Source: Cordylochernes scorpioides
Taxonomy: Eukaryota; Arthropoda; Arachnida; Pseudoscorpiones; Chernetidae
Assembly (NCBI GenBank): GCA_030710605.1
Contig: CP092881.1
Coordinates: 73,805,095 to 73,869,094 of the forward strand
DNA length: 64,000 nucleotides
Reading direction: 5' to 3'
This document shows, one piece after another, positions 44,890 to 54,843 of this stretch (position 1 is the first letter of the stretch; every line of letters begins with the position of its first letter). The notes beneath the pieces are model-generated. The model made no database searches and had not been told where the DNA came from. It saw only the letters and a program-made list of their open reading frames with translations. The position numbers were made by a program, and so were the translations under genes.

Positions 44890-45830
44890 CTCTTGAGGCA
44901 ACAAATCCTACTCTTCAACCAAAGCAGTTTTCAGTTCTTGGATGGTCCTGGGTGGGGGTGAACGAGATGCGTCTCCCCAAGACATCCCACTCATGTTCTA
45001 TAGGATTGAGGTCTCGTGATCTGGCAGGCCACTCCATCCTTTGAATACCCTCACTTTCAACATATTCGTTTATCATCAGGGCTCTATAAGGATGAGCATT
45101 ATCATCCATAAAGATGAACCAGGGTCCGACCCCACCCCTATAAAACCTTACATAGGGCTCCAGTATCTCGTCTCTGTACCGCTGAGAAGTCAGGGTGCCG
45201 CCATCAAACACAAGTAGTGGCGTGCGTGCGTCCAAAATGATACCACCCCAGACCATGACATCTTGGCCACCGCAACTGTCCCTTTCTCTGATGTTTGAGA
45301 GATGGTTTCGAGTCCCGGTTTCTCTCCAGATCAGTACCTCTAGATTCCGTGTTAAGACTAAACCTTGACTCATTATTAAAACAGGAGCCCACTGATTTTG
45401 GGTCCCAGAACGATGTTGTCTGCATCAATTTAGACGAGCCCTTTTTTGGATGGCAGTGAGAGGAATACAAACTTTCGGCCTCCTTGCATACAACTCTCCC
45501 TCTTTGAGTCTCTGTAAACTGTTTGCTATGATATCATAGTTCCTGTGACCGAAAAGAGCTCAATTGTTAGCTGTCTGGCTGTCATGGTTTTGTTACGTTT
45601 GGCGTTTAACTTCAGATAACGTTCTTCTGAAGAGGTTGTGATTCTCAGGCGACCTTGTCCTTCTCTTCTGGAGATGTCTCCTGTTTCTTGAAATTGTTTC
45701 CATAGATTTGAAACCACTATTCTTGGCGTTTCGAGCCATCTTGAAACTTATGCTTGGGACTGATCTGCCGCTATTCTACCAATGGCCCTCCACCTCAATG
45801 AGTCTTCTAAACACCTATGACGTTTCATGG
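44890..45830 (-). pseudogene. Tc1 transposase remnant, copy B
   Basis: One frame of 152 codons (44,915-45,373) keeps GGQDVMVWGGI, the second catalytic Asp in [13 protein letters not shown] and the Glu in [12 protein letters not shown], in DD34E spacing. Upstream, another frame reads FNNESRFSLN: the first catalytic Asp (FSDESRF in copy A) is Asn here. The N-terminal HTH part (NLWKQFQETGDISRR, GQGRLRITTSSEERY) is in a further frame. So this copy carries different lesions from copy A. Confidence 0.85.
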
Positions 45831-46063
45831 ATAGATAAAACGGAAGAAATGTTGTCTAAATGAAATTGTAAAGCTTGATACAAAAGGTACGCAAGCGAAC
45901 GCTTTAGAGAATGACCCAATTTGCATATTAAAATTATTATATTGACTAGCTAAACCTTGTGGTGTAATTTGCATATCATATAATGCTTTTTATAATTTTT
46001 CGTTATTATTATTTTTTTATCAAAGATTTAGTGTTTTTTACCTTAATTTTGGACACTAGTGTA

Positions 46064-46275
46064 TATATGCACTTTGCTCGTAACCAGAAGGCTCTGCAGC
46101 GATAAGAAATATATGTAAATAATAGAAATATGTGAAAGTTATATATAGGTATTTATGTAAATTACGGCAGAGTTGATCCGCTGGTGTGTCCTCCACAGCA
46201 GGGCCTGGCGCCGTCTGCATCGATCTGGTACAAGTGGCGGCCCACACACTGCTTATGTAACTGCCATCGAGGTCT
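46064..46275. other. Flank of the 34-bp array, copy B
   Basis: Matches 26,827-27,035 almost base for base; nothing recognised. Confidence 0.4.
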
Positions 46276-47248
46276 GGCTACCATGTTCAACATGCCATGG
46301 TGGCTACCATCTTCCAATGTTCAATATGTCATGTTGTGTACCATCTTCCAATGTCCAACATTCCATGTTGGCTACCATCTTCCAATGTTCAACATGCCAT
46401 GGTGGCTACCATCTTCCAATGTCCAACATGCCATAGTGGCTACCATCTTCCAATGTTCAACATGCCATGTTGGCTACCATCTTCCAATGTTCAACATGCC
46501 ATGTTGGCTACCATCTTCCAATGTCCAACATTCCATGTTGGCTACCATCTTCCAATGTCCAACATTCCATGGTGGCTACCATCTTCCAATGTTCAACATG
46601 CCATGTTGGCTACCATCTTCCAATGTTCAACATTCCATGTTGGCTACCATCTTCCAATGTTCAACATGCCATGTTGGCTACCATCTTCCAATTTACAACA
46701 TGCCATGGTGGCTACCAACTTCCAATGTTCAACATGCCATGGTAGCTACCATCTTCCAATGTTCAACATATCATGTTATCTACCATACCATCTTCCAATG
46801 TTCAACATGCCATGTTGGCTACCATCTTCCAATTTACAACATGCCATGGTGGCTACCAACTTCCAATGTTCAACATATCATGTTATCTACCATACCATCT
46901 TCCAATTTACAACATGCCATGGTGGCTACCAACTTCCAATGTTCAACATATCATGTTATCTACCATACCATCTTCCAATTTACAACATGCCATGGTGGCT
47001 ACCATCTTCCAATGTTCAACATATCATGTTATCTACCATACCATCTTCCAATTTACAACATGCCATGTTGGCTACCATCTTCCAATGTTCAACATGCCAT
47101 GTTGGCTACCATCTTCCAATGTTCAACATGCTATGTTGGCTACATACCATCTTCCAATGTTCAACATGTCATGTTGTCCTCCATCTTCCAATGTCAACAT
47201 GCCATGTTGGCTACCATCTTCCAATGTTCAACATGCTATGTTGGCTAG
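46276..47248 (+). repeat. 34-bp minisatellite, short allele, about 29 units
   Basis: Same unit family as 27,036-30,762 but with types not seen in copy A (CCAATTTACAACATGCC, ACATATCATGTTATCTACC, units with an added CATAC). It is again open in the plus frames, for up to 354 codons. Confidence 0.95.
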
Positions 47249-47324
47249 GTAGTGGAGATGAGTCAATATCTGGAGGTGGTTACACGTGTAAACGGGCTTT
47301 ATATGTTTAATATAATACAATTAT

Positions 47325-47850
47325 AATACTACAAAGCAATACCGCGCCATCTATATATAACGAAGGAAGACATCAAGACACGAATGTTTCTTTTCACAAA
47401 TAAATAACACTTCTACTGCCCTTACTACGATGAAAAATATTGGGAGGGCTTGGATCATCGGTGGTGAACCCTTCCAGCGCTTCCGCTAATTTAATCTACC
47501 AGACCGCTTCTTCAGAGCTATAGTACCATATTGGATCATTCTGCTTTTATATGCTACACTGAAGGATGGAATCTTAGAAATGGCATTTAAGAAACTATGG
47601 TCATAAGCTTTTAAACAACAAAAAGCCCTATTAAGACCTTTTAGTCTTATACAGATTCTCCAAGCAGAAATGTAGGATACATACAGGAAAAAAAAGTAAT
47701 AGTACCTTAATGGTAATATGATATTTATATACAGGAAAAATATATAAGACAATCAAGCCAATAGATTACTCTGGGTAAATTGGAGAAAAATAAATTTATT
47801 ATACATAAGCCTTTAGGGCAGTAGAATTACATTTAAATATTTGCATCGAT
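47325..47850. repeat. Foldback/mariner-related remnant FB2, copy B
   Basis: Keeps the outer arm missing from copy A: CGCGCCATCTATATATAACG, ATTGGGAGGGCTTGGATCAT, GATCATTCTGCTTTTATATG, then unrelated sequence, then CAGTAGAATTACATTTAAAT and GATCAATGTTCTTCCGC, which leads into the mariner fragment. Confidence 0.75.
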
Positions 47851-48091
47851 CAATGTTCTTCCGCAAGTTTTGACGAACTTTTTTGCGGTTTCAGTGTTCC
47901 TTGTTGTTGATCCAGAAATCTCCAGTTTTGAAGCGTTTAAACCTTTCTTGACAGGTTCTTAATAAAGGGACATCGTTCCCATAGGCGCTATATATAGAGC
48001 AAGTGGTGAGCTTCGGTTGCGCTTTTCCTGAAGTTGAAGATAAGAGCAAAGCTTCCCGCAAATGAGACTTTGCAGGCACAAAAGTAGACAT
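47850..48091 (-). pseudogene. Mariner transposase N-terminal fragment, copy B
   Basis: Counterpart of 31,090-31,318: CSIYSAYGNDVPLLRTCQER, FKRFKTGDFWINNKEH then a stop. Mariner HTH region; no catalytic domain. Confidence 0.7.
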
Positions 48092-48239
48092 CTGAAGAGC
48101 TTAGAATGAAAATGCACATAAGATTTGATAACAAGTGTTACATATAAATAGCTATCGTTCAAGACACGCAGAAATCGATGCAAAACAAAGCAATAGGTAA
48201 AAGTTTGTTCATGCAAATTTATAATGAATTTCAATTTCA

Positions 48240-48388
48240 AACGGGGCTCTGTCACATTTATAAGTGCAAAGTCGAACTGCTTTTCACATGTGTAGACATG
48301 TGGTGCAGTTACAGTAAAAGCAGTTGCTAACTACCCATCATAATTATCATGGCCTGTACCACATGTACTAGGGATAGGGATAAGCAAA
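48240..48388 (+). repeat. SINE 3' fragment, copy B
   Basis: Same as 31,466-31,612: CGGGGCTCTGTCACATTTAT, CTTTTCACATGTGTAGACAT, GGCCTGTACCACATGTACTA, A-rich end. Confidence 0.75.
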
Positions 48389-48875
48389 AAAATAATGAAT
48401 TAAATTAAAACGCAGTCATTTTTGAGCACCAATATTTTTTAAAATAACACTTCTGTTCATTTCTTTTTTTCATTTTTCAATTAAAATAGAATCATATAAG
48501 ACCATAGAAATAATTTAATAAATTTTCATATTTATCATAAACAAAAATGCAAAAGCAAAATCTGTTTAAGCTCTATTCATTATAAAATTAAGATATTTTC
48601 AAATATATTTTTGCTGAATTTACAAAGAGACATACTGCCGAGGGTAAACCTTCCGGCCTATAAATCTCGCCGTTTTATTTGTTAGAAAATGATTTTTATT
48701 TATTTATGGGGGAAGTTTGGTGGCTCAAGCTACCTTCATTTAACAAATGATGTCGATAACAAAGAAAGGCTGTAATGGAAGGTGATTTTTCTCCCTTCCA
48801 ACACGAAACCTCCAGATGTTGAGTCTAGCCGTGGCGTTCTTCTTCTTTATAAAACTTCCTGGTGATGTTCTGTTC
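48389..48875. other. No recognised feature (flank, copy B)
   Basis: Collinear with 31,613-32,085. Confidence 0.5.
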
Positions 48876-51800
48876 GCAGTAGCTACTTGTGAAACTACCT
48901 GACTAGATCAGTATTTGGAGATAGTGATGTTATGTTCGCAGTAGCTGCTTGTGAAACTTCCTGACTAGATCAGTATTTAGAGATAGCCATGTTCTGTTCG
49001 CAGTAGCTGCTTGTGAAACTTCCTAACTAGATCAGTATTTAGATATAGTGATGTTCTGTTCGCAGTAGCTGCTTGTGAAACTTCCTGACTAGATCAGTAT
49101 TTAGAGATAGTGATGTTCTGTTCGCAGTAGCTGCTTGTGAAACTTCCTAACTAGATCAGTATTTAGAGATAGTGATGTTCTGTTCGCAGTAGCTGCTTGT
49201 GAAACTTCCTGACTGGATCAATATTTATAGATAGCCATGTTCTGTTCGCAGTAGCTGCTTGTGAAACTTCCTGACTAGATCAGTATTTAGAGATAGTGAT
49301 GTTCTGTTCGCAGTAGCTGCTTGTGAAACTTCCTGACTATATCAGTATTTAGAGAAGATAGCCATGTACTGTTCGCAGTAGCTGCTTGTGAAACTTCCTG
49401 ACTAGATCAGTATTTAGAGATAGTGATGTTCTGTTCGCAGTAGCTGCTTGTGAAACTTCCTGACTAGATCAGTACTTAGAGATAGTGATGTTCTGTTCGC
49501 AGTAGCTGCTTGTGAAACTTCCTGACTAGATCGGTACTTAGAGATAGTGATGTTCTGTTCGCAGTAGCTGCTTGTGAAACTTCCTGACTAGATCAGTATT
49601 TAGAGATAGTGATGTTCTGTTCGCAGTAGCTGCTTGTGAAACTACCTGACTAGATCAGTATTTAGAGATAGAGATGTTCTGTTCGTAGTAGCTGCTTGTG
49701 AAACTTCCTGACTAGATCAGTATTTAGAGATAGTGATGTTCTGTTCGCAGTAGCTGCTTGTGAAACTTCCTGACTAGATCAGTACTTAGAGATAGTGATG
49801 TTCTGTTCGCAGTAGCTGCTTGTGAAACTTCCTGACTAGATCAGTACTTAGAGATAGTGATGTTCTGTTTGCAGTAGCTGCTTGTGAAACTTCCTGACTA
49901 GATCAGTATTTAGAGATAGTGATGTTCTGTTCGCAGTAGCTGCTTGTGAAACTACCTGACTAGATCAGTATTTAGAGATAGAGATGTTCTGTTCGTAGTA
50001 GCTGCTTGCGAAACTTCCTGACTAGATCAGTATTTAGAGATAGTGATGTTCTGTTCGCAGTAGCTGCTTGTGAAACTTCCTGACTAGATCAGTACTTAGA
50101 GATAGTGATGTTCTGTTCGCAGTAGCTGCTTGTGAAACTTCCTGACTAGATCAGTATTTAGAGATAGAGATGTTCTGTTCGTAGTAGCTGCTTGCGAAAC
50201 TTCCTGACTAGATCAGTATTTAGAGATAGTGATGTTCTGTTCGCAGTAGCTGCTTGTGAAACTAGCCGACTAGATCAGTACTTAGAGATAGTGATGTTCT
50301 GTTCGCAGTAGCTGCTTGTGAAACTTCCTGACTAGATCGGTACTTAGAGATAGTGATGTTCTGTTCGCAGTAGCTGCTTGTGAAACTTCCTGACTAGATC
50401 AGTACTTAGAGAAAGTGATGTTCTGTTCGCAGTAGCTGCTTGTGAAACTTCCTGACTAGATCAGTATATAGAGATAGTGATGTTCTGTTCGCAGTAGCTG
50501 CTTGTGAAACTTCCTGACTAGATCAGTATTTAAAGATAGTGATGTTCTGTTCGCAGTAGCTGCTTGTGAAACTTCCTGACTAGATCAGTATTTAGAGATA
50601 GTGATTTTCTGTTCGCAGTAGCTGCTTGTGAAACTTCCTGACTAGATCAGTACTTAGAGATAGTGATGTTCTGTTCGCAGTAGCTGCTTGTGAAACTTCC
50701 TGACTAGATCAGTATTTAGAGATAGTGATGTTCTGTTCGCAGTAGCTGCTTGTGAAACTTCCTGACTGGATCAATATTTAGAGATAGCCATGTTCTGTTC
50801 GCAGTAGCTGCTTGTGAAACTTCCTGACTAGATCAGTATTTAGAGATAGTGATGTTCTGTTCGCAGTAGCTGCTTGTGAAACTTCCTGACTATATCAGTA
50901 TTTAGAGAAGATAGCCATGTACTGTTCGCAGTAGCTGCTTGTGAAACTTCCTGACTAGATCAGTATTTAGAGATAGTGATGTTCTGTTCGCAGTAGCTGC
51001 TTGTGAAACTTCCTGACTAGATCAGTACTTAGAGATAGTGATGTTCTGTTCGCAGTAGCTGCTTGTGAAACTTCCTGACTAGATCGGTACTTAGAGATAG
51101 TGATGTTCTGTTCGCAGTAGCTGCTTGTGAAACTTCCTGACTAGATCAGTACTTAGAGAAAGTGATGTTCTGTTCGCAGTAGCTGCTTGTGAAACTTCCT
51201 GACTAGATCAGTATATAGAGATAGTGATGTTCTGTTCGCAGTAGCTGCTTGTTAAACTTCCTGACTAGATCAGTATTTAAAGATAGTGATGTTCTGTTCG
51301 CAGTAGCTGCTTGTGAAACTTCCTGACTAGATCAGTATTTAGAGATAGTGATGTTCTGTTCGCAGTAGCTGCTTGTGAAACTTCCTGACTAGATCAGTAC
51401 TTAGAGATAGTGATGTTCTGTTCGCAGTAGCTGCTTGTGAAACTTCCTGACTAGATCAGTATTTAGAGATAGTGATGTTCTGTTCGCAGTAGCTGCTTGT
51501 GAAACTTCCTGACTAGATCAGTATTTAGAGATAGTGATGTTCTGTTCGCAGTAGCTGCTTGTGAAACTACCTGACTAGATCAGTATTTAGAGATAGAGAT
51601 GTTCTGTTCGTAGTAGCTGCTTGCGAAACTTCCTGACTAGATCAGTATTTAGAGATAGTGATGTTCTGTTCGCAGTAGCTGCTTGTGAAACTTCCTGACT
51701 AGATCAGTACTTAGAGATAGTGATGTTCTGTTCGCAGTAGCTGCTTGTGAAACTTCCTGACTAGATCAGTACTTAGAGATAGTGATGTTCTGTTCGCAGT

Positions 51801-52640
51801 AGCTGCTTGTGAAACTTCCTGACTAGATCAGTATATAGAGATAGTGATGTTCTGTTCGCAGTAGCTGCTTGTGAAACTTCCTGACTGGATCAATATTTAG
51901 AGATAGCCATGTTCTGTTCGCAGTAGCTGCTTGTGAAACTTCCTGACTAGATCAGTATTTAGAGATAGTGATGTTCTGTTCGCAGTAGCTGCTTGTGAAA
52001 CTTCCTGACTATATCAGTATTTAGAGAAGATAGCCATGTACTGTTCGCAGTAGCTGCTTGTGAAACTTCCTGACTAGATCAGTATTTAGAGATAGTGATG
52101 TTCTGTTCGCAGTAGCTGCTTGTGAAACTTCCTGACTAGATCAGTACTTAGAGATAGTGATGTTCTGTTCGCAGTAGCTGCTTGTGAAACTTCCTGACTA
52201 GATCGGTACTTAGAGATAGTGATGTTCTGTTCGCAGTAGCTGCTTGTGAAACTTCCTGACTAGATCAGTACTTAGAGAAAGTGATGTTCTGTTCGCAGTA
52301 GCTGCTTGTGAAACTTCCTGACTAGATCAGTATATAGAGATAGTGATGTTCTGTTCGCAGTAGCTGCTTGTGAAACTTCCTGACTAGATCAGTATTTAAA
52401 GATAGTGATGTTCTGTTCGCAGTAGCTGCTTTTGAAACTTCCTGACTAGATCAGTATTTAGAGATAGTGATGTTCTGTTCGCAGTAGCTGCTTGTGAAAC
52501 TTCCTGACTAGATCAGTATTTAGAGATAGTGATGTTCTGTTCGTAGTAGCTGCTTGTGAAACTACCTGACTAGATCAGTATTTAGAGATAGAGATGTTCT
52601 GTTCGTAGTAGCTGCTTGTGAAACTTCCTGGACAAATCTA
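48876..52640 (+). repeat. Second-type 62-bp minisatellite, long allele, about 60 units, with higher-order structure
   Basis: The unit contains GTTCTGTTCGCAGTAGCTGC, TTGTGAAACTTCCTGACTAG and ATCAGTATTTAGAGATAGTG; period 62. Marker variants recur in blocks. The pair GGATCAATATTTA...ATAGCCATG followed two units later by GAAGATAGCCATGTACTG occurs near 49,211/49,353, 50,765/50,908 and 51,886/52,026. The blocks are therefore about 1,555 and 1,120 bp apart, so the array grew by copying blocks of roughly 25 and 18 units. It is unrelated in sequence to the other 62-bp array. Confidence 0.95.
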
Positions 52641-52722
52641 GTGGTAGTGATTTTATGAGGACGGTAGCTGCTTGTGAAACCTATCGGGTTGAGACAAGGA
52701 CTTCGTTCCTCCAAGCAAAATA

Positions 52723-53436
52723 AACCAAATATCACATGTATGATTTAATCTTGTTGTGCGTGTGTATTTTTTTACATAGATCACAAGTTAAAGGATAATC
52801 TGTCTTCCAGCGCTTTGAACTATTTTCTGGAAAGAACCTCCATAGGAGTCTCAGTTGTGCAAAAGATCTTTTAATTACCAGAGAAGTATTTGTGAGTAGA
52901 TATAGTGTTCTGCTGTTATTGAATTTTTCAATGTTTGAAGTGACTGTAATGAGAGGTATTTAAGATTTGCGCTTTGTCTTTTTGGATTTTTTTCTCAGTT
53001 GCTATTCGAATAATACCGGGGATTTCGGTCTGTATATCAATAAAGTTATATAAATTATCGGATATATTTTTTATTTAAAAAACGATTCTAATTTGAATGT
53101 GTTGCAAACGCAGCAACCTTAAGAAAGAGAAGATATTCTATAATGTATAAATATGATATTTTGAGATATATTTCCTCTTCCATATATTTCTGCCCATGAG
53201 ATTAAATGAAAGCTATCTCCCATCACGAAGTATTTCAACAAGCTGGCATGTGTTTAGACGCTTCGAGTCCAAACAAGAAGAAATACCCGCCAAGATTATT
53301 GTTCTTGCATCCTAATTAATGTTGGTCTTGTTATTTGATGACAATAGAGTATTATAACTTCTCTTCTACCTGTGACTTACTTCTGAGTTAGCGACATTAT
53401 TTGAGTCGTGTCCTTTATTCCCTGAAGGATTTAAAC
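52723..53436. other. No recognised feature
   Basis: Sequence right of the duplicated block, AT-rich, with no domain or repeat found. Confidence 0.5.
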
Positions 53437-53562
53437 AAAGTCAGTATATAGAACGAAGTTTAACAAGTTTTACCGAAATTTTTTCGAAACATTTGCGGTA
53501 AAACTTGTTAAACGACGTTCTATTATCCTAGCCGCATTATATTGATTTATAAAGTCAGTATA
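53437..53562 (-). mobile_element. Hairpin element with one-sided tail, copy H3 (short type)
   Basis: Perfect 12-bp direct repeats AAAGTCAGTATA (53,437-53,448 and 53,551-53,562) flank a 102-bp insert. Arms TAGAACGAAGTTTAACAAG/TTTTACCG and CGGTAAAA/CTTGTTAAACGACGTTCTA pair with two mismatches around a ~20-base loop. The tail on the right reads ATCCTAGCCGCATTATATTG. The tail core (GCCGCATTATATTG) is the reverse complement of the CAATATAATGCGGC core of H4. A compact example of the same design. Confidence 0.8.
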
Positions 53563-53614
53563 GTCATGAGAATCCGAAACTATAATAGACGCTTATGATT
53601 CTTTTGATAATTAA

Positions 53615-53832
53615 ACAAATTTCTACTGTCCTTACTGCAATGGAAAATTAATGAAAGGGGTTGACTTATTAGTGTTGAACCCTCCCAGCGGTTTCGACAG
53701 TTTAATCTACCATACCGGTGTTATATTGCTTTTTTCTAATTTTATTTTATGGTGATACTGATGCTAGACTCTTGTAATGGGTATTTTATATGAACTATGG
53801 ACATAAGATTTGAGGACAGTAGAAATTATACA
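53615..53832. repeat. Foldback fragment FB3
   Basis: TTCTACTGTCCTTACTGCAA, GAACCCTCCCAGCGGTTTCG, then an unrelated ~70 bp, then CTATGGACATAAG and GAGGACAGTAG. A diverged, internally replaced copy. Confidence 0.65.
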
Positions 53833-53849
53833 ATTATAAATATATAATA

Positions 53850-54026
53850 CAGTTAAACCTGTCTATTGCGATCCTTCTTGGGACTCACCAAAATAGGGTG
53901 CTATAGAGTTAGGGTGCTATAGACAGGTCACTTTTAATGTAAATCGCATCGTACTACGTATTTAAAATCGGGCGCTATAGAGAGGAAGGCGCTATTTAGA
54001 GGGGGCGCTATAGACAGGTTTAACTG
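53850..54026. mobile_element. Pogo-like MITE, 177 bp
   Basis: Terminal inverted repeats CAGTTAAACCTGTCTAT and its complement, flanked by TA on both sides. Internal GCGCTATAGAGAGG-type repeats. The size, TA target and CAGTTAAACC end fit the pogo/Tigger-type MITE pattern. No coding sequence. Confidence 0.75.
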
Positions 54027-54558
54027 TATATATAATCTTGGCGCTAATGGCGCACTAATGTATCATATTATAATCATTATATCTAACAAACACAGCGAGG
54101 AACGCGCCATTGTTAGATCGTCACGGCCCATTCGAATTCTATTGTGAAATGGACGACAAGATATCCGAGTGGCCAAGATTTCAGAACAAAGTTGGGGAAA
54201 GATGGGTGGTCTCCAGCTGCCATGTGTGAAGGGGGCTAAAAGAGCATTCTTATGTGGGGGAGGACAGAATCTGGTCACAAATTCTGGTAAGTTTTCTAAC
54301 GACTTATATATTTTTATATTTCCTAGTGGTTAATTCTCTTTGTGTCAGCTATAAATTAAAGGCCAATAGGTATTCTAGAGCTACCATATGTATATTTTGC
54401 TTACCACCAATTGTAATTTCAATGATTTCAGCTAAAACGTTGGGAAATCAAATTACATTACGTTTTGTATTTGAATAATTGCTTGAAAGATTTCTCTATA
54501 TCCTATTCTTTCCCTATATATATTTGTGTTTCAAAGTGCCTAATAAGAGACGAATATA
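54027..54558. other. No recognised feature
   Basis: Mixed-composition sequence. Frames at 54,063-54,278 (minus) and 54,254-54,478 (plus) have no recognisable domain. Confidence 0.4.
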
Positions 54559-54663
54559 CAAGGTTGTCCCAAAAGTTCGTAAACACTTGCAAAAAATTGA
54601 AATACCAATATTATTAGCCATAACATTATTCGCCGTTATGTATAATGTCTTTGTATTATGTAT

Positions 54664-54828
54664 TGTTTGATTTGTTAGCGTCTTGTACAAAACAACGAAT
54701 CACTAACCTATCATGAAGACGTCACTTTATTGACTGGCCTCTGTTCTAATATGTTATTTTACATATCCTACATGAACCAAAACATTAACTTGTGATGATG
54801 ATATATTCAATCACTGAATAACCTAACA
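54664..54828 (-). repeat. Gypsy-2 3' LTR
   Basis: 165 bp. Minus strand starts TGTTAGGTTATTCAG and ends CAAATCAAACA. Confidence 0.92.
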
Positions 54829-54842
54829 TCTTCCCTTTTTTT
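54829..54842 (-). other. Gypsy-2 polypurine tract
   Basis: Minus strand AAAAAAAGGGAAGA sits between the pol stop (54,844-54,846) and the 3' LTR. Confidence 0.8.
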
Positions 54843-54843
54843 A

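Larger units (their letters stand above)
44354..46061 (-). mobile_element. Tc1-type DNA transposon, copy B, inactive
   Basis: Same terminal inverted repeats (CACTGGTGTCCAAAATT and its partner) and flanking TA as copy A. About 1.7 kb including the nested hairpin. Transposase broken. Confidence 0.9.
32636..52722 (+). other. Copy B of the ~20-kb duplicated block
   Basis: Begins at TTTGGTTCAGAAATATTG and is collinear with copy A through AAGCAAAAT at about 52,722, where copy A runs into the gap. It lacks the 725-bp insertion of copy A, has short 91-bp and 34-bp arrays, a long second-type 62-bp array and an intact Gypsy-1 gag. Confidence 0.9.
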
